Shown: piece after piece, positions 1 to 8,782 of the stretch
Layout: each line of letters opens with the position of its first letter
Position numbering within the stretch: position 1 is the first letter of the stretch
DNA from: Kluyvera georgiana ATCC 51603
GTDB lineage: Bacteria; Pseudomonadota; Gammaproteobacteria; Enterobacterales; Enterobacteriaceae
Reading direction: 5' to 3'
Assembly: GCF_001654985.1 (NCBI RefSeq)
Contig: NZ_LXEU01000010.1
Span: forward strand, 47,384 to 111,383
Length of the DNA: 64,000 bases
Notes under the pieces: model-generated
What the model saw: only the letters and a program-made list of their open reading frames with translations
Told to the model about the DNA's origin: nothing
The model's database searches: none
Position numbers and translations under genes: made by a program

Positions 1-888
1 GCCTGTGACCCGAAACAAGCGGTGGCGGTGGCCAACAAAATCGTCAACGACGGCATTAAATATGTCATCGGCCACCTGTGTTCCTCTTCCACACAGCCTG
101 CTTCCGATATTTATGAAGATGAAGGCATTCTGATGATCTCTCCGGGGGCGACCAACCCGGAACTGACCCAGCGCGGCTATCAGTACATTATGCGCACCGC
201 GGGTCTCGACTCCTCCCAGGGGCCGACGGCGGCAAACTACATCCTCAATAAAGTGAAGCCGCAGCGCATCGCCATCATTCACGACAAACAGCAGTACGGC
301 GAAGGCCTGGCGCGCTCCGTGCAGGACGGGCTGAGAAAAGGCGGCGGCAATATCGTCTTCTTCGATGGCATCACCGCCGGTGAAAAGGACTTCTCCGCGC
401 TGATTGCCCGTCTGCAAAAAGAGAATATCGACTTTGTTTACTACGGCGGCTACTACCCGGAAATGGGCCAGATGCTGCGTCAGGCGCGCGCCGTCGGGCT
501 GAAAACGCAGTTTATGGGGCCGGAAGGCGTGGGTAACGCCTCGCTGTCGAACATCGCGGGTGACGCGGCGGAAGGCATGCTGGTTACCATGCCAAAACGC
601 TATGACCATGATCCGGCAAACAGCGCTATCGTCGATGCCCTGAAAGCGCAGAAGAAAGATCCGAGCGGTCCGTATGTGTGGATCACCTACGCCGCCGTAC
701 AGTCTCTGGCAACCGCCATGGAACGTACCGGCAGCGATGATCCTCAGGCGCTGATTAAAGACTTAAAAGCAAACGGCGCGAAAACCGTGATTGGGCCGCT
801 GAGCTGGGACGACAAAGGCGATCTGAAAGGCTTTGAATTTGGCGTCTTCCAGTGGCACGCCGACGGCTCATCCACCGCGGTGAAGTAA
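1..888 (+). CDS. livK: LivK, leucine-specific periplasmic binding protein (5' end outside window)
   Basis: This is the C-terminal 295 residues of the periplasmic leucine-binding receptor of the LIV-I/LS branched-chain amino acid ABC importer. The reading frame is open from base 1 ([15 protein letters not shown]), so the signal peptide and first part of the mature protein lie off the window. The remaining sequence is type I periplasmic-binding fold and matches remembered E. coli LivK closely ([33 protein letters not shown]). Identity as LivK rather than LivJ rests on this match and on direct linkage to livHMGF, as in the livKHMGF operon. A stem-loop follows the stop and may lower expression of the downstream membrane and ATPase genes. 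Confidence 0.95.
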   Translation, partial: ACDPKQAVAVANKIVNDGIKYVIGHLCSSSTQPASDIYEDEGILMISPGATNPELTQRGYQYIMRTAGLDSSQGPTAANYILNKVKPQRIAIIHDKQQYGEGLARSVQDGLRKGGGNIVFFDGITAGEKDFSALIARLQKENIDFVYYGGYYPEMGQMLRQARAVGLKTQFMGPEGVGNASLSNIAGDAAEGMLVTMPKRYDHDPANSAIVDALKAQKKDPSGPYVWITYAAVQSLATAMERTGSDDPQALIKDLKANGAKTVIGPLSWDDKGDLKGFEFGVFQWHADGSSTAVK

Positions 889-898
889 CCTTCATTTC

Positions 899-925
899 CC
901 CCTGGCGGGCGTAGATCCGCAGGGG
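899..925 (+). promoter_or_regulatory. Intercistronic stem-loop between livK and livH
   Basis: CCCCT plus GCGG pair with CCGC plus AGGGG, with one bulged base and a short loop. No T-run follows, so this looks like an mRNA-stabilising or attenuating hairpin behind the binding-protein gene rather than a full terminator. Such elements are common where a receptor must be made in excess over its permease. The function is inferred. Confidence 0.45.
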
Positions 926-942
926 TAGCAAAAGGCTAATTT

Positions 943-1869
943 ATGTCAGAGCAGGTTCTCTACTTTGTGCAGCAGATGTTTAACGGCGTAACGCTGGGAA
1001 GCACCTATGCACTGATCGCCATCGGTTACACCATGGTGTACGGAATTATCGGCATGATCAACTTCGCCCACGGCGAGGTGTACATGATCGGTAGTTATGT
1101 CTCCTTTATGATCATCGCCGCGCTGATGATGATGGGCATCGACACCAGCTGGTTGCTGGTGGCGGCGGGCTTTATCGGGGCGATTGTCATCGCCAGCGCC
1201 TACGGCTGGAGCATTGAACGGGTGGCCTATCGCCCGGTGCGAAACTCCAAGCGTCTGATCGCGCTGATCTCCGCTATCGGGATGTCTATCTTCCTGCAAA
1301 ACTACGTCAGCCTGACCGAGGGTTCGCGCGATATCGCGTTGCCGAGCCTGTTTAACGGTCAGTGGATTGTCGGCAGCAGCGATAACTTCTCCGCCTCTAT
1401 CACCACCATGCAGCTGGTTATCTGGATTGTGACCTTTATTGCCATGCTGGCGCTGACGCTGTTCATTCGCTACTCCCGTATGGGTCGCGCCTGTCGCGCC
1501 TGCGCGGAAGACCTGAAAATGGCCAGCCTGCTCGGCATTAACACCGACCGCGTGATTGCGCTGACCTTCGTGATTGGCGCGGCGATGGCGGCGGTGGCGG
1601 GCGTGCTGCTCGGCCAGTTCTACGGCGTTATCAACCCGTATATCGGCTTTATGGCCGGGATGAAAGCCTTCACCGCCGCGGTTCTCGGCGGTATCGGCAG
1701 TATTCCGGGGGCGATGATCGGTGGGCTGATCCTCGGCATCGCGGAAGCGCTGTCGTCGGCGTACCTGAGCACCGAATATAAAGACGTCGTGTCGTTCGCG
1801 CTGCTGATCGTGGTACTGCTGGTGATGCCGACCGGTATTCTGGGCCGCCCGGAGGTAGAGAAAGTATGA
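943..1869 (+). CDS. livH: LivH, branched-chain amino acid ABC permease subunit
   Basis: One of the two inner-membrane permease subunits of the LivHMGF importer for leucine, isoleucine and valine. At 308 residues it has the E. coli LivH length and a run of hydrophobic segments throughout (for example residues 14-36, 42-66, 68-90, 150-175 and 200-225). The cytoplasmic loop near residue 190, containing [15 protein letters not shown], resembles the permease coupling segment that contacts the ATPase. It starts 54 bp after livK. Its last four bases (ATGA) overlap the start of livM, indicating translational coupling. Confidence 0.96.
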   Translation: MSEQVLYFVQQMFNGVTLGSTYALIAIGYTMVYGIIGMINFAHGEVYMIGSYVSFMIIAALMMMGIDTSWLLVAAGFIGAIVIASAYGWSIERVAYRPVRNSKRLIALISAIGMSIFLQNYVSLTEGSRDIALPSLFNGQWIVGSSDNFSASITTMQLVIWIVTFIAMLALTLFIRYSRMGRACRACAEDLKMASLLGINTDRVIALTFVIGAAMAAVAGVLLGQFYGVINPYIGFMAGMKAFTAAVLGGIGSIPGAMIGGLILGIAEALSSAYLSTEYKDVVSFALLIVVLLVMPTGILGRPEVEKV

Positions 1870-3146
1870 AACCGATGCAATTTGCGATGGCGCTGCTGTC
1901 GGCGGCGATGTTCTTCGTCCTGGCGGGCGTCTTTATGGGCGTACAGCTGCAGCTCGACGGCACTAAGCTGGTGGTCGGCAGCGCGGCGGATATCCGCTGG
2001 CAGTGGATCTTTATTGGCACCGCGGTGGTCTTTTTCTTCCAACTGCTGCGCCCTCTGTTCCAGAAAGGGCTGAAGAGCGTCTCCGGGCCGAAATTTATAC
2101 TGCCGGCGATTGATGGTTCAACGGTCAAACAAAAGCTGTTCCTGATTGCGCTGCTGGTGATTGCCGTGGCGTGGCCGTTTATGGTCTCGCGCGGTACCGT
2201 CGATATCGCGACCCTGACCATGATTTATATTATTCTGGGCCTGGGTCTGAACGTCGTTGTGGGGCTGTCCGGCCTGCTGGTGCTGGGCTACGGCGGCTTC
2301 TATGCCATCGGCGCCTACACTTTCGCGCTGCTGAACCACTATTACGGCCTCGGTTTCTGGACCTGTCTGCCGATCGCAGGGCTGGTCTCTGCCGCTGCCG
2401 GTTTCCTGCTGGGCTTCCCGGTATTGCGTCTGCGCGGTGACTACCTGGCAATTGTGACCTTAGGCTTCGGCGAAATCGTCCGTATCCTGCTGCTCAACAA
2501 CACCGAAATCACCGGCGGCCCGAACGGCATCAGCCAGATTCCAAAACCGACCTTCTTTGGCCTGGAGTTCAGCCGCAGCGCGCGCGAAGGCGGCTGGGAT
2601 ACCTTCAGCAACTTCTTTAACGTCAAGTACGACCCGTCCGATCGCGTCATCTTCCTCTACCTGGTGGCGCTGCTGCTGGTGGTGTTGAGCTTGTTTGTGA
2701 TCAACCGCCTGCTGCGTATGCCGCTGGGCCGCGCGTGGGAGGCGCTGCGTGAAGATGAAATCGCCTGCCGCTCGCTGGGCCTGAGCCCGACGCGCATCAA
2801 GCTGACCGCCTTTACCATCAGCGCCGCGTTTGCCGGTTTTGCCGGTACGCTGTTCGCCGCGCGCCAGGGCTTTGTTAGCCCGGAGTCCTTTACCTTTGCC
2901 GAGTCGGCCTTCGTGCTGGCGATTGTGGTACTGGGCGGCATGGGCTCGCAGTTTGCCGTTATCCTCGCTGCGATTCTGTTGGTTGTGTCGCGCGAGCTGA
3001 TGCGCGACTTTAACGAATACAGCATGTTGATGCTCGGCGGCCTGATGGTACTGATGATGATCTGGCGTCCGCAGGGCCTTCTGCCGATGACCCGTCCACA
3101 GCTGAAACTGAAAAACGGGCAAGCGAAAGAAGGAGAGCAGGCATGA
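1866..3146 (+). CDS. livM: LivM, branched-chain amino acid ABC permease subunit
   Basis: The second inner-membrane permease of the LIV-I/LS transporter, 426 residues against about 425 in E. coli. It has an N-terminal extension with two hydrophobic segments (about residues 5-25 and 45-65) that LivH lacks, followed by the common LivM/UrtC-type permease core from about residue 90. The coupling-loop sequence [18 protein letters not shown] lies near residue 300. ATGA overlaps join it to livH upstream and livG downstream, so the HMG genes form a tightly coupled operon. Confidence 0.96.
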   Translation: MKPMQFAMALLSAAMFFVLAGVFMGVQLQLDGTKLVVGSAADIRWQWIFIGTAVVFFFQLLRPLFQKGLKSVSGPKFILPAIDGSTVKQKLFLIALLVIAVAWPFMVSRGTVDIATLTMIYIILGLGLNVVVGLSGLLVLGYGGFYAIGAYTFALLNHYYGLGFWTCLPIAGLVSAAAGFLLGFPVLRLRGDYLAIVTLGFGEIVRILLLNNTEITGGPNGISQIPKPTFFGLEFSRSAREGGWDTFSNFFNVKYDPSDRVIFLYLVALLLVVLSLFVINRLLRMPLGRAWEALREDEIACRSLGLSPTRIKLTAFTISAAFAGFAGTLFAARQGFVSPESFTFAESAFVLAIVVLGGMGSQFAVILAAILLVVSRELMRDFNEYSMLMLGGLMVLMMIWRPQGLLPMTRPQLKLKNGQAKEGEQA

Positions 3147-3910
3147 GTCAGCCATTATTATCCGTTAACGGCCTGATGATGCGTTTTGGCGGCCTGCTGG
3201 CGGTCAACAACGTGGCGTTGGAGCTGCATCCTCAGGAAATCGTCTCCCTGATTGGCCCGAACGGCGCGGGGAAAACCACGGTCTTTAACTGCCTGACAGG
3301 CTTCTACAAGCCAACTGGCGGCACCATTATGCTGCGCGACCAGCACCTGGAAGGGCTGCCGGGCCAGCAAATCGCCCGCATGGGCGTGGTGCGCACCTTC
3401 CAGCACGTGCGCCTGTTCCGCGAAATGACGGTGATTGAAAACCTGCTGGTGGCGCAACATCAGCAGCTGAAAACCGGCGTCTTCTCCGGCCTGCTCAAAA
3501 CCCCGTCGTTCAAGCGCGCGCAAAGCGAAGCGCTGGACCGCGCCGCCACCTGGCTTGAGCGTATCGGCCTGCTGGAGCACGCCAACCGTCAGGCCAGTAA
3601 CCTGGCCTACGGCGACCAGCGTCGTCTGGAGATTGCCCGCTGTATGGTGACCCAGCCGGAAATCCTGATGCTCGACGAACCGGCCGCTGGCCTCAACCCG
3701 AAAGAGACCAAAGAGCTGGACGAGCTGATTGCCGAGCTGCGTAACCATCACAACACCACCATTCTGCTGATTGAGCACGATATGAAGCTGGTGATGGGCA
3801 TTTCCGACCGTATCTACGTGGTGAACCAGGGCACGCCGTTGGCTAACGGCACGCCGGAAGAGATCCGCAACAACCCGGATGTTATCCGCGCGTATCTGGG
3901 TGAGGCATAA
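3143..3910 (+). CDS. livG: LivG, ABC transporter ATPase for branched-chain amino acids
   Basis: One of the two cytoplasmic ATPases that power LivHM. The 255-residue protein has Walker A GPNGAGKT at residues 38-45, an ABC signature in the form [13 protein letters not shown], Walker B ending LMLDEP, and the switch histidine in LLIEHDM. LivG-type ATPases carry the variant LAYGDQ signature rather than LSGGQ. The start ATG overlaps the livM stop, with AGGAGAG just upstream as ribosome-binding site. livF begins one base after its stop. Confidence 0.97.
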   Translation: MSQPLLSVNGLMMRFGGLLAVNNVALELHPQEIVSLIGPNGAGKTTVFNCLTGFYKPTGGTIMLRDQHLEGLPGQQIARMGVVRTFQHVRLFREMTVIENLLVAQHQQLKTGVFSGLLKTPSFKRAQSEALDRAATWLERIGLLEHANRQASNLAYGDQRRLEIARCMVTQPEILMLDEPAAGLNPKETKELDELIAELRNHHNTTILLIEHDMKLVMGISDRIYVVNQGTPLANGTPEEIRNNPDVIRAYLGEA

Positions 3911-3911
3911 T

Positions 3912-4625
3912 ATGGATAAAGTGATGTTATCGTTCGACAAAGTCAGCGCCCACTACGGCAAGATTCAGGCGCTGCACGAGGTCAGTCTGCACATTAATCA
4001 GGGTGAAATCGTGACGCTCATCGGGGCGAACGGCGCGGGTAAAACCACGCTGCTCGGCACGCTGTGCGGCGATCCGCGCGCGACCAGCGGGCGGATTGTC
4101 TTTGATGATAAAGACATTACCGACTGGCAGACGGCGAAAATCATGCGTGAAGCGGTGGCGATCGTGCCGGAAGGGCGTCGTGTGTTTTCGCGCATGACGG
4201 TGGAAGAGAACCTGGCGATGGGCGGCTTCTTTGCCGAGCGCGATCAGTTCCAGGAGCGCATCAAGTGGGTTTACGAACTGTTCCCGCGTCTGCATGAACG
4301 TCGAATCCAGCGTGCGGGCACCATGTCCGGCGGCGAACAGCAGATGCTGGCCATTGGCCGCGCGTTGATGAGCCAGCCGCGCCTGTTGCTGCTGGATGAA
4401 CCTTCTCTGGGGCTGGCGCCGATCATCATCCAGCAGATCTTCGACACCATCGAACAGCTGCGCGAGCAGGGTATGACCATCTTCCTCGTCGAGCAGAACG
4501 CCAACCAGGCGCTGAAGCTCGCAGACCGCGGTTATGTGCTGGAAAACGGCCACGTGGTGCTATCCGATACCGGCGATGCGCTATTAGCGAACGAAGCGGT
4601 GCGTAGCGCGTACCTCGGCGGTTAA
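3912..4625 (+). CDS. livF: LivF, ABC transporter ATPase for branched-chain amino acids
   Basis: The partner ATPase of LivG. I start it at the ATG right after the livG stop (MDKVMLSFDKVSAHYG), which gives 237 residues, the E. coli length. The open frame extends 33 bp further upstream but that part overlaps livG. Walker A is GANGAGKT at 38-45, the signature is MSGGEQQ and Walker B is LLLLDEPS. It is the last gene of the liv operon. A strong intrinsic terminator follows about 60 bp downstream, with a REP-like repeat in between. Confidence 0.97.
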   Translation: MDKVMLSFDKVSAHYGKIQALHEVSLHINQGEIVTLIGANGAGKTTLLGTLCGDPRATSGRIVFDDKDITDWQTAKIMREAVAIVPEGRRVFSRMTVEENLAMGGFFAERDQFQERIKWVYELFPRLHERRIQRAGTMSGGEQQMLAIGRALMSQPRLLLLDEPSLGLAPIIIQQIFDTIEQLREQGMTIFLVEQNANQALKLADRGYVLENGHVVLSDTGDALLANEAVRSAYLGG

Positions 4626-4633
4626 CACCGTAT

Positions 4634-4662
4634 CCCGGGGAAAGCGCTTGCGCCGACCCCGG
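4634..4662. repeat. REP-like 29-bp repeat, left copy flanking phd-doc
   Basis: A GC-rich imperfect palindrome running CCCGGGGAAAGCGC to CGCCGACCCCGG, with CCGGGG/CCCCGG outer arms and GCGC/GCGC inner arms. The same 29 bases with a single difference (T to C in the middle) recur in the same orientation at 5352-5380. The pair brackets the toxin-antitoxin module. Confidence 0.85.
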
Positions 4663-4686
4663 AAACGGCATGCGGTTAAATTGAAC

Positions 4687-4711
4687 AAAAGAGCCTGACG
4701 GCTCTTTTTTT
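4687..4711 (+). terminator. Intrinsic terminator of the liv operon
   Basis: AAAAGAGCC and GGCTCTTTT form a 9-bp stem around a TGAC loop, followed by a run of seven T. It lies between the REP-like repeat after livF and the phd promoter, and isolates the toxin-antitoxin pair from liv transcription. Confidence 0.9.
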
Positions 4712-4742
4712 GTACGTATTTATTGTACAATAAACATGTACA
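4711..4742 (+). promoter_or_regulatory. Putative phd-doc promoter and autorepression operator
   Basis: The perfect 14-bp palindrome TTATTGTACAATAA at 4720-4733 contains a plausible -10 box TACAAT (4726-4731). The core TGTAC also occurs at 4711 and 4738, giving three regularly spaced elements. P1 Phd and Phd-Doc bind palindromes over their own promoter. I infer that this is the equivalent operator. No convincing -35 box is visible. Confidence 0.6.
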
Positions 4743-4758
4743 ACTGTGGAGGTGTTTT

Positions 4759-4980
4759 ATGCGTACGGTTAACTATAGCGAGGCTCGGCAAAATCTGGCC
4801 GAAGTCCTGGAAAGCGCGGTGACTGGCGGCCCTGTCACTATCACGCGTCGTGGGCATAAGCCCGCCGTGATCATCAGCGCCGAAGAGTTTGAGCGTTATC
4901 AGACGGCGCGAATGGATGATGAGTTTGCCTCTATTATGGCCGTTCATGGTAATGAACTCAGGGAGTTGGCGGATAAATGA
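4759..4980 (+). CDS. phd: Phd-family antitoxin
   Basis: A 73-residue antitoxin of the Phd/YefM family. The N-terminal part (MRTVNYSEARQNLAEVLESAV, then VTITRRGHKPAVIIS) is the DNA-binding dimer fold. The C-terminal stretch (MDDEFASIMAVHGNELRELADK) resembles the toxin-neutralising tail of phage P1 Phd (DAEFASLF). I chose the ATG at 4759 because a good TGGAGG ribosome site sits just before it; an in-frame ATG at 4723 would lie inside the operator palindrome. The stop overlaps the doc start by ATGA, so the two are translationally coupled. It has no counterpart at this position in E. coli K-12 and looks acquired. Confidence 0.9.
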   Translation: MRTVNYSEARQNLAEVLESAVTGGPVTITRRGHKPAVIISAEEFERYQTARMDDEFASIMAVHGNELRELADK

Positions 4981-5345
4981 CTCTACAAATTATCTCAGCG
5001 GAAGAGATAATTCAGTTTCACGACAGGCTTCTCCGCGTTACGCCTGGCGTGACAGGCATGCCCGATCCTGGCCGCGCGGAAGCGCTAATGTACCGGGTGC
5101 TCAATCAAATCGAATATGAAGGGGTGACCGACGTGTGGCTGCTGGCGGCAATGCATCTGCTCGCCATATCCCGTGGGCATATCTTCAATGATGGTAACAA
5201 ACGTACCGCCTTATTTATTACGCTGCTGTTTTTAAAGCGTAATGGCATCTCGCTCGCGGCGAATCCGGATTTTGTCGAGATGACGGTCGACGCGGCGGCA
5301 GGGCGGCTGACGCTGGAGCAGATTGCCCTTCGTCTGCGTGCATGA
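4977..5345 (+). CDS. doc: Doc-family toxin (Fic fold)
   Basis: A 122-residue toxin of the Doc branch of the Fic superfamily. The catalytic loop HIFNDGNKR is at residues 68-76, followed by TALF. P1 Doc has the same motif with A in place of G. Established work shows that P1 Doc phosphorylates EF-Tu and blocks translation; by family this protein should do the same, which I infer. The N-terminal GMPDPGRAEALMYRV also matches Doc (GMSDPGRAEAI). All motif residues are present and the frame is intact, so it looks functional. It is the second gene of the phd-doc pair and ends seven bases before the right-hand 29-bp repeat. Confidence 0.92.
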   Translation: MTLQIISAEEIIQFHDRLLRVTPGVTGMPDPGRAEALMYRVLNQIEYEGVTDVWLLAAMHLLAISRGHIFNDGNKRTALFITLLFLKRNGISLAANPDFVEMTVDAAAGRLTLEQIALRLRA

Positions 5346-5351
5346 GCCGTT

Positions 5352-5380
5352 CCCGGGGAAAGCGCCTGCGCCGACCCCGG
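5352..5380. repeat. REP-like 29-bp repeat, right copy flanking phd-doc
   Basis: Identical to the copy at 4634-4662 except for one base, and in the same orientation. It starts seven bases after the doc stop and its palindromic arms could also act as the module's 3' hairpin. Confidence 0.85.
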
Positions 5381-5460
5381 GAATAACGTCATCCCTATCT
5401 GTGCCACAGCTCCCACTTTCCCTTCTTACCACCGTCACCTCCTTGCCATCCCTTTGTCGC

Positions 5461-5540
5461 CTTACTATCTTTTTTTTGTAATAAAAAAGTTATTTTTCTG
5501 TCATTCGAGCATGTCATGTTACCCCCGCGAACATAAAACG
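5461..5540 (+). promoter_or_regulatory. ugpB promoter region with putative Pho boxes
   Basis: CTGTCAT at 5498-5504 and ATGTCAT at 5511-5517 resemble the repeated TGTCA elements of Pho boxes, embedded in an AT-rich tract (TAATAAAAAAGTTATTTTT). The ugp operon of E. coli is activated by PhoB during phosphate starvation and has several Pho boxes here. I infer the same control. Confidence 0.6.
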
Positions 5541-5580
5541 CGTGATATCGCGCATCCCGGCACAAAAAGAGAGATAACCG

Positions 5581-6897
5581 ATGATATCGTTACGACATAC
5601 AGCTTTAGGATTGGCGTTAAGTCTGGCATTGGCGAGCCAGGCGATGGCAGTGACTACGATTCCGTTCTGGCACTCAATGGAAGGCGAGCTGGGCAAAGAA
5701 GTTGACTCCCTGGCGCAGCGTTTTAACGCCGCCAACCCGGACTACAAAATTACCCCGATCTACAAAGGCAACTACGAGCAGAGCCTGAGCGCGGGTATCG
5801 CCGCTTTCCGCACCGGCAACGCCCCGGCGATTCTACAGGTGTATGAAGTAGGCACCGCCACCATGATGGCGTCCAAAGCGATTAAGCCGGTCTATCAGGT
5901 ATTCAGCGATGCCGGTATCACGTTTGACGAATCTCAGTTTGTGCCGACGGTGTCCGGTTACTACACCGACGCCAAAACCGGGCATCTGCTCTCCCAGCCG
6001 TTTAATAGCTCTACCCCGGTGCTGTACTACAACAAAGATGCCTTCAAAAAAGCCGGTTTAGACCCGGAACAGCCGCCAAAAACCTGGCAGGACCTGGCTG
6101 ACTACACCGCGAAGCTGAAAGCCGCCGGTATGAAGTGCGGTTATGCCAGCGGCTGGCAGGGCTGGATCCAGATTGAAAACTTCAGCGCCTGGCACGGTCT
6201 GCCGGTCGCCAGCAAAAACAACGGCTTCGACGGTACCGATGCGGTGCTGGAGTTCAACAAGCCGGAGCAGGTTAAACATATCGCGCTGCTTGCCGATCTG
6301 AACAAAAAGGGCGACTTCAGCTACTTCGGACGTAAAGACGAATCCACCGAGAAGTTCTACAACGGCGACTGCGCGATCACGACCGCATCCTCCGGCTCGC
6401 TGGCGGATATCCGCCATTACGCCAAATTCAACTACGGCGTCGGCATGATGCCGTACGACGCTGATGTGAAGGGCGCACCGCAGAACGCCATCATCGGCGG
6501 GGCGAGCCTGTGGGTAATGCAGGGTAAAGATAAAGAGACCTATACCGGCGTGGCGAAGTTCCTCGAGTTCCTGGCGAAGCCGGAAATCGCCGCCGAGTGG
6601 CACCAGAAAACCGGCTACCTGCCGATCACGACCGCCGCGTACGACCTGACCCGCCAGCAGGGCTTCTATGACAAGAATCCTGGCGCGGATATCGCGACCC
6701 GTCAGATGCTGAACAAACCACCGTTGCCGTTCACCAAAGGCCTGCGTCTGGGTAACATGCCGCAGATTCGTACCATCGTGGATGAAGAGCTGGAAAGCGT
6801 CTGGACCGGGAAGAAAACGCCTCAGCAGGCGCTGGATTCTGCGGTAGAGCGCGGGAATCAGCTGCTGCGTCGCTTCGAGCAATCGACCAAGTCTTAA
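5581..6897 (+). CDS. ugpB: UgpB, sn-glycerol-3-phosphate periplasmic binding protein
   Basis: Periplasmic receptor for sn-glycerol-3-phosphate and glycerophosphodiesters, 438 residues as in E. coli. A signal peptide ends at ASQAMA (about residue 23) and the mature protein begins [19 protein letters not shown]. The rest is an extracellular solute-binding fold family 1 protein ([32 protein letters not shown]). It heads the ugpBAECQ operon, with Pho-box-like sequences upstream. A 120-bp inverted-repeat element separates it from ugpA and may reduce downstream expression relative to this abundant receptor. Confidence 0.97.
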   Translation: MISLRHTALGLALSLALASQAMAVTTIPFWHSMEGELGKEVDSLAQRFNAANPDYKITPIYKGNYEQSLSAGIAAFRTGNAPAILQVYEVGTATMMASKAIKPVYQVFSDAGITFDESQFVPTVSGYYTDAKTGHLLSQPFNSSTPVLYYNKDAFKKAGLDPEQPPKTWQDLADYTAKLKAAGMKCGYASGWQGWIQIENFSAWHGLPVASKNNGFDGTDAVLEFNKPEQVKHIALLADLNKKGDFSYFGRKDESTEKFYNGDCAITTASSGSLADIRHYAKFNYGVGMMPYDADVKGAPQNAIIGGASLWVMQGKDKETYTGVAKFLEFLAKPEIAAEWHQKTGYLPITTAAYDLTRQQGFYDKNPGADIATRQMLNKPPLPFTKGLRLGNMPQIRTIVDEELESVWTGKKTPQQALDSAVERGNQLLRRFEQSTKS

Positions 6898-6910
6898 TTT
6901 AACCGCCTTA

Positions 6911-7030
6911 CCCCTCACCCTAACCCTCTCCCCATAGGGGAGAGGGGACCGTTCGGCGCCGTCTGGTAGAGATTGCACCGGGTTGTCTTTTCTCCCTCGC
7001 CCCTTTGGGGAGAGGGCCGGGGTGAGGGGA
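6911..7030. repeat. 120-bp imperfect inverted-repeat element between ugpB and ugpA
   Basis: Two 23-base arms (6911-6933 and 7008-7030) are inverted copies with about three mismatches, both of the form CCCCTCACCC...CCCTCTCCCC. Each arm also folds locally (CCCTCTCCCC with GGGGAGAGGG, and CCCTCGCCCC with GGGGAGAGGG). The element resembles small non-autonomous intergenic repeats of enterobacteria. It may act as an mRNA-processing or attenuation site within the ugp operon. The name of the family is not certain to me. Confidence 0.7.
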
Positions 7031-7051
7031 AAACCAACGCAGAGTTTAACT

Positions 7052-7939
7052 ATGTCATCATCCCGTCCGGTGTTTAAATCGCGCTGGCTGCCCTATGCAT
7101 TGGTCGCCCCGCAGCTGATTATCACCGTTATTTTCTTTATCTGGCCCGCCGGCGAAGCGCTGTGGTACTCGTTGCAAAGCGTCGACCCGTTTGGGCTCTC
7201 CAGCCAGTTTGTTGGCCTGGATAACTTCGTCACGCTGTTTCATGACCCTTACTATCTCGACGCCTTCTGGACGACCATTAAGTTCAGCGCCATGGTAACG
7301 GTGAGCGGCCTGCTGGTGTCGCTGGTTTTTGCTGCCCTGGTGGATTATGTCGTGCGCGGCAGCCGTCTCTACCAGACGCTGATGCTGCTGCCGTACGCCG
7401 TTGCCCCCGCGGTCGCCGCGGTGCTGTGGATCTTCCTGTTTAACCCCGGTCGCGGGCTGATTACCCATTTCCTCGGTGAATTCGGCTACGACTGGAACCA
7501 CGCGCAGAATAGCGGCCAGGCGATGTTCCTGGTGGTCTTCGCCTCGGTGTGGAAGCAAATCAGCTACAACTTTCTGTTCTTCTTCGCCGCGCTGCAGTCG
7601 ATTCCGCGCTCGCTGGTGGAAGCCGCCGCCATCGACGGCGCGGGCCCGATTCGCCGCTTCTTCAAGCTGGCGCTGCCGCTGATTGCGCCGGTGAGTTTCT
7701 TCCTGCTGGTGGTGAACCTGGTGTACGCCTTCTTCGACACCTTCCCGGTGATCGACGCCGCGACGGCAGGCGGCCCGGTACAGGCCACCACCACGCTGAT
7801 TTATAAGATTTACCGTGAAGGGTTCGCCGGGCTGGATCTCTCGGCCTCTGCCGCGCAATCGGTGGTGCTGATGTTCCTCGTCATCATCCTGACCGTGGTG
7901 CAGTTCCGCTACGTGGAAAGAAAGGTGCGCTACCAATGA
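7052..7939 (+). CDS. ugpA: UgpA, sn-glycerol-3-phosphate ABC permease subunit
   Basis: Inner-membrane permease of the UgpBAEC importer, MalF-type, 295 residues. I start at [15 protein letters not shown], which gives the E. coli length. The open frame runs 69 bp further upstream through the inverted-repeat element ([10 protein letters not shown]), and that extension is not credible as protein. Six hydrophobic segments are visible, and the EAA coupling loop appears as [22 protein letters not shown] near residue 190-210. The ribosome site is weak (AGAG). The end overlaps ugpE by ATGA. Confidence 0.96.
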   Translation: MSSSRPVFKSRWLPYALVAPQLIITVIFFIWPAGEALWYSLQSVDPFGLSSQFVGLDNFVTLFHDPYYLDAFWTTIKFSAMVTVSGLLVSLVFAALVDYVVRGSRLYQTLMLLPYAVAPAVAAVLWIFLFNPGRGLITHFLGEFGYDWNHAQNSGQAMFLVVFASVWKQISYNFLFFFAALQSIPRSLVEAAAIDGAGPIRRFFKLALPLIAPVSFFLLVVNLVYAFFDTFPVIDAATAGGPVQATTTLIYKIYREGFAGLDLSASAAQSVVLMFLVIILTVVQFRYVERKVRYQ

Positions 7940-8781
7940 TTGAGAACCGTCGCGGGCTGACTATTTTCAGCCACACCATGCTAATCCTTGGGATTATCGT
8001 GATTCTCTTCCCGCTGTACGTTGCGTTCACCGCGGCAACGCTGGACGACAAAGCGGTATTTGAAACGCCGATGACGCTGATTCCCGGTGGGCATCTGTTT
8101 GAAAACATGAAGACCATCTGGGTGAACGGCGTTGGGGCCAACAGCGCGCCGTTCTGGTTGATGATGCTCAACAGCTTCATCATGGCTTTCGCTATTACCG
8201 TCGGCAAAATTACCGTCTCGATGCTGTCGGCGTTTGCCATCGTCTGGTTCCGCTTCCCGCTGCGTAACCTGTTCTTCTGGATGATTTTTATCACCCTGAT
8301 GCTGCCGGTTGAAGTACGTATCTTCCCGACGGTGGAAGTGATTGCCAACCTGAAAATGCTCGACAGCTACGCGGGTTTGACGCTGCCGCTGATGGCCTCG
8401 GCCACTGCGACCTTCCTGTTCCGTCAGTTCTTTATGACTTTGCCGGACGAGCTGATAGAAGCGGCGAGAATTGACGGCGCCTCGCCGATGCGTTTCTTCC
8501 GCGACATCGTGCTGCCGCTGTCAAAAACCAACCTGGCGGCGCTGTTCGTCATCACCTTTATCTACGGCTGGAACCAGTATCTCTGGCCACTGCTGATCAT
8601 CACCGACGTCAATCTCGGCACCGCCGTGGCGGGCATTAAAGGCATGATCGCCATTGGACAAGGCACCACGCAGTGGAATCAGGTGATGGCGGCAATGCTG
8701 CTCACCCTTATCCCTCCGGTCGTTATCGTTTTAGCCATGCAGCGGGCGTTTGTGCGTGGTTTAGTGGACAGTGAGAAATAA
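7936..8781 (+). CDS. ugpE: UgpE, sn-glycerol-3-phosphate ABC permease subunit
   Basis: Second inner-membrane permease subunit, MalG-type, 281 residues, equal to E. coli UgpE. It has about six hydrophobic segments and an EAA loop [21 protein letters not shown] near residues 173-194. It is translationally coupled to ugpA by an ATGA overlap. ugpC begins two bases after its stop. UgpA and UgpE together form the channel through which glycerol-3-phosphate crosses the membrane. Confidence 0.97.
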   Translation: MIENRRGLTIFSHTMLILGIIVILFPLYVAFTAATLDDKAVFETPMTLIPGGHLFENMKTIWVNGVGANSAPFWLMMLNSFIMAFAITVGKITVSMLSAFAIVWFRFPLRNLFFWMIFITLMLPVEVRIFPTVEVIANLKMLDSYAGLTLPLMASATATFLFRQFFMTLPDELIEAARIDGASPMRFFRDIVLPLSKTNLAALFVITFIYGWNQYLWPLLIITDVNLGTAVAGIKGMIAIGQGTTQWNQVMAAMLLTLIPPVVIVLAMQRAFVRGLVDSEK

Positions 8782-8782
8782 C

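Noticed and set aside
4426..4671. Minus-strand frame with PGSAQALSPG peptide
   Set aside because: That peptide is just the translated REP-like repeat; the same occurs at the right-hand copy.
6983..7051. N-terminal extension of ugpA ([10 protein letters not shown] peptide)
   Set aside because: It is a translation of the intergenic inverted-repeat element, and the downstream ATG gives the family length.
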